Assembly: GCA_028285085.1 (NCBI GenBank)
Contig: JANQQI010000022.1
Location: forward strand, 62,001-126,000
Length of the DNA stretch: 64,000 bases
Origin: Saprospiraceae bacterium
GTDB lineage: Bacteria; Bacteroidota; Bacteroidia; Chitinophagales; Saprospiraceae
Direction of reading: 5' to 3'
Part shown: positions 34,940 to 43,504 of the stretch, in pieces
How positions within the stretch are numbered: the stretch's first letter is position 1
Layout of the letters: each line of letters starts with the position of its first letter
Notes under the pieces: model-generated
Told to the model about the DNA's origin: nothing
Database searches by the model: none
What the model saw: only the letters and a program-made list of their open reading frames with translations
Position numbers and translations under genes: made by a program

Positions 34940-36814
34940 ATGAAAAAGTTATTATTCCTCGGGGCGATGCTCCTTATGCTCTTTACCGCTTGCCGAAAAG
35001 ATGTAAATGAGCAGTTTGAAACTGAAACACCCTACGAACCACCCATTACCGTCATCGAAGATTATAACCCTCAGGTTATCAACGTTAATGCTTCTTTGAT
35101 TGGTTTTGTACTCACCGAAGCTGGTGAGCCTGTCTCTAATGTTGAGGTGAATCTGGGTAACCTTACTCAAACCACCGATGCAGATGGTGTTTTCTTCTTC
35201 GAAGATGTCACCATGAATAAGGCCGGAACCTTCGTTCAAGTCGAAGTGGATGGCTACTTTCCTGGTTCAACCCGCTTTTTCCCAGAAGAGGGATCGAACA
35301 ACTACGCAACGATTAAATTGCTCGAAAAAACCAATATTGGCCAGTTTGATGCCTTGAGTGGTGGCGAAGTCAGCAGCTCAAGCGGAATCAAATTGGATTT
35401 TCCTACCAATGCCGTTATCGATATGGCTAATGGTGACGCCTACGAAGGAATGGTTCAAGTCGCGGCACGCTGGCTCGATCCTACCGCAGATGACCTGGGC
35501 GATATCATGCCTGGAGCACTACAAGGTGTTAATGAATCTGCAGAGGAAGTAGCATTAGCTTCTTACGGTATGATGGCAGTCTCTTTGACGGGCGCCGGTG
35601 GCGAAGCACTAAATCTCGGTAATGATAAAAAAGCAGAATTGACGTTCCCTGTTCCTGCTGAGCTACAAGGCAATGCACCAAGTGAAATTCCACTCTGGTC
35701 TTTCAATGAAGAGTATGGTATTTGGGTAGAAGAAGGAACCGCTGCCCTAGTCGGTGACAACTATGTCGGTGAAGTATCTCACTTTTCCTTCTGGAACTGT
35801 GATGCCCCATTCCCATTGATCAACGTGAATGGTACTATAAACTACACCAATGGCGATCCTGCTGCTAACATCGGTGTTCGAATTATCCGGTCTAACACAA
35901 ATGCTGGCTGGGGTTGGACGGATGGTGATGGTAACTTCGCTGGGAAAATCCCTTCAAATGAAGATTTGACACTTGAAGTATTTACCTACGACGCATGTGG
36001 CAACCTGGTTGTCCTCTATACGGAGGAGATTGGACCATTCTCCAATGATGTGACCTTGCCTACCATTACTGTAGATCCGCTTAACTCTACGCTCACTAGT
36101 TATGAAATTACTGGTACGCTCGTAGATTGCGACGGTGATCCGGTTAGTTCAGGCTTTGTAAAAATCACTTACGACAATGGCTACTATGGTACACAGATAC
36201 TTTATGTAGAAGATGGTGAAGCGTTCAACTTTGTGATCTATGATTGCGATAATGATATCACTTCATTTGATCTGGTAGCAACGGATTTGGTCAATTTAGA
36301 AGAAAGTGCACCACAAACATTCAACACGGCTCCAACGGTTGATGTCGGCGCAATCAGTGCTTGTGGCAACGTCGTGACTGAATTCTTTAACTTGACACTC
36401 GATGGAGAGTTATTTAACGGATTCAATTTATCTGCGATAACGTTTAATACAGATAGCTCATTCATCCAGTCTAGTTTTCCAGGTGTAGGTACTGGAGGAG
36501 CATTAGGGACTGTTTTCATCGAAGGATTTCCAATGACGCCTGGTACTTATACTGGCGACGACGTCAATTACTTCTACGTTTGGGGAATTGATGCTGCATT
36601 CTCACCGGATGACGTAGGCGTTACCTTCACTTGCGGTGCATTCTCTCAAGGTGATGATTGTAACTGGTCTGAATTTATTCTGACTGAAGTGGGATCAATG
36701 CCTGGTGAAAATGTGTCGGGGTCTTTCACCGGTGTAGGTGACTTTACAGGTGCTAATGGTGAGATTTATCCTAATATTTCTTACTCTGGGACCTTTAGTA
36801 TAGAAATTGATTAA
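34940..36814 (+). CDS. Lipoprotein with carboxypeptidase-regulatory-like domain (hypothetical)
   Basis: 624 residues. Lipoprotein signal MKKLLFLGAMLLMLFTAC with lipidated Cys at 18. Residues ~50-110 look like a carboxypeptidase D regulatory/CNA-B-like beta-sandwich (GFVLTEAGEPVSNVEVNLGN...TTDADGVFFFEDV). A second such module begins near 297 (NVNGTINYTNGDPAANIGVRI). Between them is a conserved Bacteroidota segment with LDFPTNAVIDMANGDAYEGMV, MPGALQG and VSHFSFWNCD. The acidic, Asn/Thr-rich C-terminus has no recognised domain. Probably outer-membrane anchored and surface exposed; function unknown. Confidence 0.75.
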   Translation: MKKLLFLGAMLLMLFTACRKDVNEQFETETPYEPPITVIEDYNPQVINVNASLIGFVLTEAGEPVSNVEVNLGNLTQTTDADGVFFFEDVTMNKAGTFVQVEVDGYFPGSTRFFPEEGSNNYATIKLLEKTNIGQFDALSGGEVSSSSGIKLDFPTNAVIDMANGDAYEGMVQVAARWLDPTADDLGDIMPGALQGVNESAEEVALASYGMMAVSLTGAGGEALNLGNDKKAELTFPVPAELQGNAPSEIPLWSFNEEYGIWVEEGTAALVGDNYVGEVSHFSFWNCDAPFPLINVNGTINYTNGDPAANIGVRIIRSNTNAGWGWTDGDGNFAGKIPSNEDLTLEVFTYDACGNLVVLYTEEIGPFSNDVTLPTITVDPLNSTLTSYEITGTLVDCDGDPVSSGFVKITYDNGYYGTQILYVEDGEAFNFVIYDCDNDITSFDLVATDLVNLEESAPQTFNTAPTVDVGAISACGNVVTEFFNLTLDGELFNGFNLSAITFNTDSSFIQSSFPGVGTGGALGTVFIEGFPMTPGTYTGDDVNYFYVWGIDAAFSPDDVGVTFTCGAFSQGDDCNWSEFILTEVGSMPGENVSGSFTGVGDFTGANGEIYPNISYSGTFSIEID

Positions 36815-37376
36815 AATAGAAATGGGTAGTTTTAAATAATAGGTTGTAAGACAACAGAGGTGCAAAAGGATAAAATAATAGGAAAACATTTTAAACCTTA
36901 AGGCACAGATTTGACAATCCACTTCTGTTAAAAGGATTACAACTCAAATTGAAAACATGTGGTATTAGAATAGCCACTTGCAAATTGAACCAATACGTGG
37001 ACGGATGAAGATCTATCTGCGTATTGGCTTTTTCAAACCCCCAACTATAGGATAAAGAAAGATATTGACACGCTGATTGATGCATGAAAAAAAATATCAG
37101 CTTCGTGCAGCGAAAGGTAGTCAAAGTTGATTTGTATAATTGTAAGACTATTTTAGTACTGAGAACTAAATGAAAAAAGACCACGAAGGTTTGAAAAGAG
37201 GAGGAAACGATAAATATCAAACAGTGACCTTCTAGTGTCTCCGATGACAATTTTTTTGATATGACAAATAGGACTCAACTGATGCGCAGCGCAAATTTAC
37301 TGCGCATTGGTTCTGTCTTTTCGCAATACTGATCTGAGTGACATTAACATATTGATGTGACTTAAAACTTAGAAAC
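36815..37376 (+). other. 562-bp intergenic region with terminator and hairpin
   Basis: A/T-rich; the minus-strand reading frames here are not convincing. It holds a terminator at 36990-37034 and, 70 bp before the sigma gene, an 8-bp hairpin ATGCGCAG/CTGCGCAT (37282-37307) followed by a broken T run. No clear TAnnTTTG promoter was found for the sigma factor gene. Confidence 0.5.
36990..37034 (+). terminator. Intrinsic terminator downstream of the lipoprotein gene
   Basis: CCAATACG (36990-36997) pairs with CGTATTGG (37020-37027), 22-nt loop, followed by CTTTTTC. It is 175 bp after the stop codon. Confidence 0.65.
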
Positions 37377-37931
37377 TTGTTGAATCACGAACAAGAAAAC
37401 AAGATAATAGAGGGCTGCCAGGCGGAAAATCCCCGTTGGCAAAAGGAACTTGTGTTGCGTTATTCCGGGCTATTGCTGGCAGTGAGCCAGCGGTATACAC
37501 GCAATACGGAAACGGCTAAGGATGTTCTACAAGAGGCCTTTATTAAGATTTTCCGCTATCTACCGCGTTACGAGCCGCGCGGCTCTTTCGAAGGCTGGCT
37601 ACGAAAAATTGTAATTAGCTGCGCTCTACAACAGCTAAACAAAAAACGCTGGAAGAAAGAACTATCTGGTCTGGATAATGTACCGGATATGGCCGTTGAT
37701 CCCGATATTTTCCGACAAATGGGGGCCAATGAGTTAATCGAACTCATCGACACCCTGCCCGATGGCTTTCGCGAAGTATTTAACCTCTACGTTATTGAAG
37801 GCTACAGCCACAAGGAAATTGGAGCGCTTTTAGGCATTACGGAAAGTACCTCTCGATCTCAATTGACCCGAGCGAGAAAGCTACTCCAAAAAAAATTAAA
37901 TAATGTTGAACGATTAAGAATGTCGATATGA
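37377..37931 (+). CDS. ECF-type RNA polymerase sigma factor
   Basis: 184 residues. No ATG at the 5' end; two adjacent TTG codons (37377 and 37380) precede NHEQENKIIEGC. Region 2 spans about 25-90 (LVLRYSGLLLAVSQRYTRN, AKDVLQEAFIKIFRYLPRYE, GSFEGWLRKIVISCALQQL). Region 4 with its helix-turn-helix is LPDGFREVFNLYVIEGYSHKEIGALLGITESTSRSQLTRA. Its stop overlaps the downstream start (ATGA), so the membrane-anchored barrel protein is translated from the same message. This is the position usually taken by an anti-sigma factor. Confidence 0.92.
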   Translation: MLNHEQENKIIEGCQAENPRWQKELVLRYSGLLLAVSQRYTRNTETAKDVLQEAFIKIFRYLPRYEPRGSFEGWLRKIVISCALQQLNKKRWKKELSGLDNVPDMAVDPDIFRQMGANELIELIDTLPDGFREVFNLYVIEGYSHKEIGALLGITESTSRSQLTRARKLLQKKLNNVERLRMSI

Positions 37932-39388
37932 GTTTCTCATCATTTGAAAAATATACCCGCCAAACACTTCAGCAACACCACGCTGCTATTGATGCGGAAG
38001 CCCTATGGGCTAACTTGGAGCCAAAAGTGGTGAAAAGCCCACCTAAACGCCGTGGCTTTTTCTGGTTGTTTCTGGGCCTTGGACTATCCGCCTTTGTCGC
38101 GGCCGGCTGGTGGTGGTCAACAGACCAACCTTCTGCCGCTCCCTCTGATCAATTATCAGCTACGGAGGAACCTACTGCGTCTACTCCCTCAACTGCTGCT
38201 TTGGAGATAAGTACATCCGATACTGATCAACAAGCTGCTGAAACCGATGCAACCACTGTTGCCGTAGCACCCAGTGCTAATCAACCAACTCATTCTACAA
38301 AAACGACCGCAAACTCAATTACGCCATCTTCAACCCCGATAACCACTAAAACCGTTTCCGCTCTTTCACGTTCTGATCAAACCGATAATACGCCTGCTGC
38401 ATCGATTGCCATGGGCAATAATGCAGAGGTAACAATGACCAGCGACGCTTCTGAAGTCAATTTGACCGTTTCCCCAGAACTGAATGATGATTCCCCAAAA
38501 TCCAATTCCAGCATCGATGCTGCCCCCGAAGAAGTTAATACGCTGGCATTGCAAATCGTAAATTTAACCGTGGGACCTCCGGCCTTGGCGTTCGAACCGC
38601 TTATCCCGCTTTCTTTCGAAAAAAGTGAGGATCAGCGTTTACGGCGCCGCCGGGGTGCTTTTGTGCGTAATCTACGCTATGGCGTCGGAGCCTATGTTGG
38701 GGTAGGCCGCCCGAGCCGAACCCTCGAAGCCCGGGAAGGTACTCCGCCTGCCTACGAACAAGTTCGCCTCAACACCGAGAAGCAACAAGAAAGCATACAA
38801 GCAGGTTTGGAATTGATGGTACAATCGGAACAAGGATTTTATTTCCGAACGGGCTTGCAGTACGAGCGTATCGCTAGCAAGTTTACCTTCAATTCCACCA
38901 TCACGCGTATTGACACTATTGAAGGGGTGCAGCAAATTATCATCAATAATTTCCTCAACGATACCACCGAAATCATGGGGCCCGTTCCACACGAGCGCAC
39001 CACAACCTTCGACAAAATAACCTACAATAATTTTCACATCATTGATGTGCCGCTGATCTTAGGCTATAACTTTTCCCAGCAAAATTGGACCTTCGGTTTG
39101 GAGGCTGGTGTTACCTTAAATATCCGTACGAGTTTAGACGGAGAAGTATTTGACCCAGAGCTTAATTTTTACGATCTTGCCACCGACGAACAAAGTTGGT
39201 ACAAAACGAATATTGGCGCTCGTTTTCAAGCTGGCATAACCGCCGGCTACTTGCTGGATAACAATTGGCAGATTTACTTCTCGCCGAGAATTACCGCTCC
39301 GGCGAATTTCAATAGCGACGAGAGCCCGATTCGACACAAATACTCTGGATTGAGTTTTCGTACCGGTGTTCGTTTCTTTTTTGATTGA
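37928..39388 (+). CDS. Putative anti-sigma/outer-membrane beta-barrel fusion
   Basis: 486 residues. An N-terminal ~40-residue soluble segment (EKYTRQTLQQHHAAIDAEAL...) is followed by a single hydrophobic helix (about 44-62, FFWLFLGLGLSAFVAAGWWW). Next is a ~150-residue Ser/Thr/Ala/Pro-rich linker, then a C-terminal ~250-residue beta-rich domain with aromatic strand ends (GVGAYVGVGRPSR, GFYFRTGLQYERI, NFHIIDVPLILGYNF, WTFGLEAGVTLNIR, YSGLSFRTGVRFFF) as in the PorT/outer-membrane barrel family. Overlaps the sigma gene by 4 bp. If the helix is in the inner membrane and the barrel in the outer, the protein spans the envelope; inference. Confidence 0.72.
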   Translation: MSFSSFEKYTRQTLQQHHAAIDAEALWANLEPKVVKSPPKRRGFFWLFLGLGLSAFVAAGWWWSTDQPSAAPSDQLSATEEPTASTPSTAALEISTSDTDQQAAETDATTVAVAPSANQPTHSTKTTANSITPSSTPITTKTVSALSRSDQTDNTPAASIAMGNNAEVTMTSDASEVNLTVSPELNDDSPKSNSSIDAAPEEVNTLALQIVNLTVGPPALAFEPLIPLSFEKSEDQRLRRRRGAFVRNLRYGVGAYVGVGRPSRTLEAREGTPPAYEQVRLNTEKQQESIQAGLELMVQSEQGFYFRTGLQYERIASKFTFNSTITRIDTIEGVQQIIINNFLNDTTEIMGPVPHERTTTFDKITYNNFHIIDVPLILGYNFSQQNWTFGLEAGVTLNIRTSLDGEVFDPELNFYDLATDEQSWYKTNIGARFQAGITAGYLLDNNWQIYFSPRITAPANFNSDESPIRHKYSGLSFRTGVRFFFD

Positions 39389-39428
39389 TCTAAATGAAGC
39401 TTTCCGACGGGGAGCGTTAGTTTAGATC
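39387..39428. other. Nested inverted repeat between the barrel gene and DAHP synthase
   Basis: GATCTAAA (39387-39394) and TTTAGATC (39421-39428) form an outer 8-bp stem; inside, GCTTTCC and GGGGAGC can pair round GAC. No T run follows, so it may be a Rho-type or regulatory hairpin rather than an intrinsic terminator. It overlaps the barrel gene stop codon. Confidence 0.4.
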
Positions 39429-39445
39429 GAAAATTAACGCATCGT

Positions 39446-40462
39446 ATGATTATTCAGTTGGAAAGTGACATTAGCGAAGAGCAATTAAGCCGCCTCGAAG
39501 AAAAGCTGGCTTCGGTTCAATACAAAACCAACCAGGTGACGACCCAAAATGGTCGTTACATCATTGGGGTTGGAAAGCAAGAATTTGATATCCGTTCTAT
39601 CGGCACCATGAGTGGTATCCGGGATATTCACCGAGTGAGCGACGCCTTCAAGTTGGTATCTCGCAAGTGGAAGGTACACGAAACGCAGATCGATCTAGGA
39701 GATGACGTCTGCATCGGAAATGGTGCCTTTCAAATCATGGCGGGGCCATGCTCTATTGAATCCGAGGCTCAGATCGAGTCTACTATCCAACATCTACTGG
39801 ATAATAATGTGCGTATTATGCGTGGTGGTGTTTACAAACCACGTAGTTCGCCCTATTCTTTTCGTGGTTTAGGCCAGGAAGGGTTAAAGCTATGGTATAA
39901 ACACGCCCGAGCCAACGGCATCAAGATCATCACGGAAGTGATGATGGTCGATCAGATCGAACCAATGATGGATTATGTGGATATTTTCCAGGTGGGGGCC
40001 CGCAACTCTCAGAATTTTAACCTCTTGGATGCACTCGGCGAAGTAGATAAACCCGTTTTACTTAAGCGTGGTATTTCCGGCACCTTGGATGAACTCCTAC
40101 AAGCGGCTGAATATATCTTCTCCAATGGCAACGAGCGGATCATGCTTTGTGAGCGCGGTATCCGCTCTTACGAAAAAGCGTATCGTAATACCTTTGACAT
40201 TAACGCAATTCCTATTCTTAAAGCCAAAAGTCATCTGCCGGTAGTCGTGGATCCCTCTCACGGCATTGGTGTGCGGCGTTATGTCGATGCTGTGGCGATG
40301 GCTGGTGTCATCGCTGGTGCGGATGCGGTAATTATGGAAGTCCACCAATGCCCGGAAAAGGCATTTTCTGATGGCCAACAGACTCTTAATTATCAAGAAT
40401 CTGCGACTTTGATTGACCGTCTAAGACAAACCCGTGCACTTCGCGAATCGATGGGGGTCTAG
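39446..40462 (+). CDS. aroF: 3-deoxy-7-phosphoheptulonate (DAHP) synthase, type I beta
   Basis: 338 residues. Condenses PEP and erythrose 4-phosphate, the first step to chorismate and so to the tryptophan made by the operon 5 kb upstream. Residues 1-78 form the ferredoxin-like regulatory domain of the AroF/AroG-beta type (MIIQLESDISEEQLSRLEEK). The barrel starts GAFQIMAGPCSIESE, with GGVYKPRSSPYSFRGLG, ITEVMMVDQ, QVGARNSQNFNLL, LLKRGISGT, ERGIRSYE and VVDPSHGIG. The stop overlaps the convergent membrane-protein gene by 4 bp. Confidence 0.96.
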   Translation: MIIQLESDISEEQLSRLEEKLASVQYKTNQVTTQNGRYIIGVGKQEFDIRSIGTMSGIRDIHRVSDAFKLVSRKWKVHETQIDLGDDVCIGNGAFQIMAGPCSIESEAQIESTIQHLLDNNVRIMRGGVYKPRSSPYSFRGLGQEGLKLWYKHARANGIKIITEVMMVDQIEPMMDYVDIFQVGARNSQNFNLLDALGEVDKPVLLKRGISGTLDELLQAAEYIFSNGNERIMLCERGIRSYEKAYRNTFDINAIPILKAKSHLPVVVDPSHGIGVRRYVDAVAMAGVIAGADAVIMEVHQCPEKAFSDGQQTLNYQESATLIDRLRQTRALRESMGV

Positions 40463-41055
40463 AACCTGATACGTAGTCCAATGCCTTGGGCGGAGCCCGT
40501 CAATTCGCTGTTTTCGAGCAACGCTTTGAGTTTCTTGTTGTGGGAGCGATGTACGAAATAACTGCCAATATCGAAAAGAAATAAAAAGGCACCATTGTAC
40601 ATAATCGCTCGGCCCCAGCCCGTGAGCTGATCTCGATCTTCATCCTGCCGCTTAGCGCGTTCCGTCAAATAGAGTCCACCCATCATATACCCTACATCCA
40701 ATCCGGTATTGAACAGTAGAATCTTCTGGATTTTGTATTGCTCATCAACGGAGGCGAAAGGGGAGAGGGCGGTATCCGCTCTACGGCTGCCCCACCAACC
40801 GAGACCAGCAATGCCTAGATTAATGGCGTTCCAACCAATATTCATGCGATGAAAGTCACGATCTGCACCTTCACTTCCGGAGAGCATCAGACCACTTACC
40901 GCCATGTTCGCCGCTGCCCAGCCACCCAAAACGTACATCGCACGTTCGTTGGTCTTCAATCTTTGCTCATTAAATTCATTCCAATTCGATTGGGCAGATA
41001 GCGATACTGCGCTCAGTAGGCTAAGGAAAAGTAGAAGCTGCTTCAAGGTGATCAT
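40459..41055 (-). CDS. Exported/membrane protein (DUF6992-like, hypothetical)
   Basis: 198 residues with a signal peptide (MITLKQLLLFLSLLSAVSLSAQ). The mature part has several moderately hydrophobic helices (RAMYVLGGWAAANMAVSGLML, GWNAINLGIAGLGWWG, NTGLDVGYMMGGLYL, WGRAIMYNGAFLFLFDIGSYFV). The H-R-M-N-x-x-W-N-x-x-N pattern is what I associate with DUF6992, from memory. Function unknown. Convergent with aroF. Confidence 0.7.
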   Translation of the reverse strand: MITLKQLLLFLSLLSAVSLSAQSNWNEFNEQRLKTNERAMYVLGGWAAANMAVSGLMLSGSEGADRDFHRMNIGWNAINLGIAGLGWWGSRRADTALSPFASVDEQYKIQKILLFNTGLDVGYMMGGLYLTERAKRQDEDRDQLTGWGRAIMYNGAFLFLFDIGSYFVHRSHNKKLKALLENSELTGSAQGIGLRIRF

Positions 41056-41129
41056 TTTATGAAAAAATTATCATCTAAACAGTTGGATGGTAGAAATGAT
41101 CACCAGTTTTGCTATGTTTTGAAATAAAA

Positions 41130-42833
41130 CTACATCCCCGAAGCATGATCATCTCCTCTTGGATCAGCCGCACCTTCCAGACTTCCGTCAGGCAGTACCA
41201 AAATGGCGTCGACCCGTCCAATGCTGCCTCTTGGTTTAATCTTATGTCCCATTTGCTGTAGATTTTGTCGAACCTCAGGGCTGATGGCCTGATCTTCTAC
41301 CTGGATATAATCCGGTCGCCACTGGTGATGGAATCTTGGAGCGGCCACCGCCTCGCTGATCGTTTGCCCGAATTCAACCACATTGATAAAGGTTTGAAAA
41401 ACCGAGGTGATAATGGTTGATCCACCCGGTGTGCCGACGACCATGAATAACTTGCCGTCACGTTCTACAATGGTTGGCGTCATCGAACTGAGCATGCGCT
41501 TGTGGGGCGCAATAGCATTTGCCTCTGCTCCCACCAGGCCATAGAAATTAGGCACGCCAGGTTTTGCACTGAAATCGTCCATTTCATTATTGAGCAAAAA
41601 GCCAGCACCGCTCACTACCGTTTTTGAGCCGAAGCCACTATTGATCGTGGTGGTGATGGAAACCGCATTACCTTCGCTATCCACGATTGAAAAATGGGTG
41701 GTTTCTTCGCTCTCCATGACTGATGCAACGTCTCCGGCCCGGACCTCTTCGCTGCTAGTAGCGCGTTCGGGATTGAAATCGCGGAGTCGATTGGCCAGAT
41801 AGGTCGTTGAGAGCAAGGTATCAATGGGTACTGGATGAAAATCTTGATCCCCTAGGTGCGTTGCTCGGTCCGCATAAACCCGTCGTTCCGCTTCAACCAT
41901 TCGATGGATAACCTCTGGGGACTGAAAGTCTGTTCCTTCCAGAGAGAGTTGTTGCATCATTCCCAGCAATTGGGCGAGCGCCACACCACCACTGGAGGGA
42001 GGAGGCATTGACCAGAGCCGATAGTCGTCATACTGGATCGAAATGGGCGTACGCCATTTGGCTTCGTAGGCGGTAAGATCCGCTTTAGTGATAATGCCAC
42101 CACCGGCTTGCATTTCAGCTACGATCAGATCGGCTGTGGCGCCGGTGTAAAAACCCGCAGCACCGAGATCGCGAATTCGCTTTAAGGTTTGGGCCAGATC
42201 CTTTTGTACTAAGAGATCACCGGCCTTCCAGGCTTGGTCCTTGACGAAGACTGGCATTTGGGTATTACAAGTACGGAACACAGCTTGTTTGTCATTGAGT
42301 CGCTTAGCTTGTTGGGCCGTAACCGGAAAGCCGCGGCCGGCTAGATCCACGGCTGGCTGGATTAGCTTTTTCCAGTTCTTTAGGCGACTATGCTGTTCAA
42401 AGGCAGCAGCCATGCCTGCTACTGCTCCCGGAACACCAGCGGCAAGATGTCCATCCAGGCTTAGTCGTGGAATAACCTCACCTTGATCGTCTAGGTACAT
42501 ATCGCGATGTGCTTTTGCGGGCGCTTTTTCGCGGAAATCCAGCGTTCGGACCGGACCATTTGCCGGGCGATAGATCATAAAACCGCCGCCTCCAATATTA
42601 CCAGCGACGGGATAAACGACGGCCAGAGCAAACTGCACCGCGATAGCTGCATCAATTGCATTACCTCCTTTTCGTAAAATGTCCAAACCGACTTCAGAAG
42701 CCAGGGGATGGGCACTTACGACCATGGTCGATGCACCGATTTTGGTTTTCTGTATCTCCGGCAGTGTGAAGTGCTGCGTGCTTTTACACGTCCAAAGACC
42801 TAGAATAAGAAAGAGGAACCAATGCTTTTTCAT
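41130..42833 (-). CDS. ggt: Gamma-glutamyltransferase (glutathione hydrolase), lipoprotein-type signal
   Basis: 567 residues. Ntn-hydrolase cleaving the gamma-glutamyl bond of glutathione; the precursor cuts itself before the catalytic Thr, here T378 at the start of TTHFSIVDSEGNAVS. Other family blocks: GLDILRKGGNAIDAAIA, GGGGFMIYR, DFREKAP, SGFGSKTVVSGAGFLLNNEMDDF and VGTPGGSTIITSVFQ. The signal ends LGLWTC, a likely lipobox (Cys16), so it is probably lipid-anchored in the periplasm, unlike the soluble E. coli enzyme. The upstream region has a perfect inverted repeat. Confidence 0.95.
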   Translation of the reverse strand: MKKHWFLFLILGLWTCKSTQHFTLPEIQKTKIGASTMVVSAHPLASEVGLDILRKGGNAIDAAIAVQFALAVVYPVAGNIGGGGFMIYRPANGPVRTLDFREKAPAKAHRDMYLDDQGEVIPRLSLDGHLAAGVPGAVAGMAAAFEQHSRLKNWKKLIQPAVDLAGRGFPVTAQQAKRLNDKQAVFRTCNTQMPVFVKDQAWKAGDLLVQKDLAQTLKRIRDLGAAGFYTGATADLIVAEMQAGGGIITKADLTAYEAKWRTPISIQYDDYRLWSMPPPSSGGVALAQLLGMMQQLSLEGTDFQSPEVIHRMVEAERRVYADRATHLGDQDFHPVPIDTLLSTTYLANRLRDFNPERATSSEEVRAGDVASVMESEETTHFSIVDSEGNAVSITTTINSGFGSKTVVSGAGFLLNNEMDDFSAKPGVPNFYGLVGAEANAIAPHKRMLSSMTPTIVERDGKLFMVVGTPGGSTIITSVFQTFINVVEFGQTISEAVAAPRFHHQWRPDYIQVEDQAISPEVRQNLQQMGHKIKPRGSIGRVDAILVLPDGSLEGAADPRGDDHASGM

Positions 42834-42870
42834 AATAAATATTAATAAATTGATTTTTTTTAAATATATT

Positions 42871-42886
42871 TATACCGTTTGGTATA
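42871..42886. promoter_or_regulatory. Inverted repeat upstream of ggt (possible operator)
   Basis: TATACC-GTTT-GGTATA is a perfect 6+6 dyad 38-53 bp upstream of the ggt start. The right half overlaps TATAGTGTTTG (42883-42893), a near -7 box reading toward the candidate small RNA on the plus strand, so the dyad could control either transcript. Confidence 0.4.
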
Positions 42887-42893
42887 GTGTTTG

Positions 42894-43097
42894 ATTCTAT
42901 GTTTATCGTATTGTCTTATAAACGATAAGATATTGAAAAGAAAAATAGATTGGAAAATAGTGTTATAAGTCCATTTTCCAGTCACAAAGATATAAACGGT
43001 GCCAAATCAGGCGAAAAACCGTGTAAGAATTGGTTATGTATTTTCATGGTTATGTTGTTGTGCCATCCCGAAAACGCTCGTGATGGCACTTTTTTTT
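42894..43097 (+). ncRNA. Candidate structured small RNA with intrinsic terminator
   Basis: About 200 nt with four successive hairpins on the plus strand: TTATCGT/ACGATAA, TGGAAAAT/ATTTTCCA (8 bp perfect), ACGGT-GCC/GGC-ACCGT (nested), and a terminator GTGCCATC/GATGGCAC (43060-43067 with 43082-43089) followed by T8. The only genes nearby start at 42833 on the minus strand and 43753 on the plus strand, so the terminator has no coding transcript to end. A near-consensus -7 (TATAGTGTTTG) lies just upstream. No Rfam family was recognised. Boundaries are approximate. Confidence 0.5.
43060..43097 (+). terminator. Strong intrinsic terminator in the ggt-adhesin intergenic region
   Basis: GTGCCATC and GATGGCAC form a perfect 8-bp stem with a 14-nt loop, directly followed by eight T residues. 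Confidence 0.8.
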
Positions 43098-43184
43098 GCC
43101 TTAGTATCTGCTCACTAAGATGAAATTATTGTAAATTTTAGCACTTTACGGCTCGTAAACATCTTGCCATTCCACTTTTATCGC

Positions 43185-43192
43185 TATATTTG
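43185..43192 (+). promoter_or_regulatory. Bacteroidota -7 box upstream of second candidate RNA
   Basis: TATATTTG matches TAnnTTTG; TTG at 43164-43166 lies 18 bp upstream as a weak -33. No ORF follows, only the candidate RNA ending at 43455. Confidence 0.5.
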
Positions 43193-43198
43193 AGTTCA

Positions 43199-43455
43199 AT
43201 CATACACAAGCACCTGCATTAGTCCCCAAAATTCTGAAAGCTCGTCCCAAGACTAATTACACCATTAATTTGGTAGTGCACCTTCCAAAACTAGTCGATA
43301 AATAATCAGATATCAACGTTGTATTCGCAACGTAATAAATAGTATTTCCCATTTCAAATATATAGTTGTAGTAAAGGCTACAATTTAAGAAACTAGTAGG
43401 TTGTATTATATTTGAAATGTTAACGGACTGCTGTGAAAGCAGTAGTCCGTTTTTC
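43199..43455 (+). ncRNA. Second candidate non-coding RNA
   Basis: Region between the TATATTTG box at 43185 and a terminator at 43422-43455: AACGGACTGCT pairs with AGCAGT-AGTCCGTT (11 bp with a 3-nt bulge, loop GTGAA), followed by T5. No coding frame is convincing on the plus strand. Another exact TAnnTTTG (43407-43414) lies just before the hairpin, so the transcript could be much shorter. Speculative; structure inside 43199-43420 was not resolved by eye. Confidence 0.35.
43422..43455 (+). terminator. Intrinsic terminator-like hairpin
   Basis: Stem AACGGACTGCT / AGCAGTAGTCCGTT with bulge, loop GTGAA, then TTTTTC and a further T6 tract at about 43458. Confidence 0.65.
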
Positions 43456-43496
43456 AATTTTTTAACTATAACACTATTATTTTTATATTTAAACAG

Positions 43497-43504
43497 TATA
43501 TTTG
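43497..43504 (+). promoter_or_regulatory. Bacteroidota -7 box, probable adhesin promoter
   Basis: TATATTTG is an exact TAnnTTTG match; the -33 is unclear. It would give a leader of about 240 nt before the ATG at 43753. The leader holds a small hairpin CATCTG-TTA-CAGATG (43612-43626) followed by TGTTTTTT, possibly an attenuator. Confidence 0.45.

Noticed and set aside
36891-37250. 119-codon open frame on the minus strand
   Set aside because: No ribosome-binding site, family match, signal pattern or neighbour logic; it overlaps a terminator hairpin and reads like random A/T-rich sequence.
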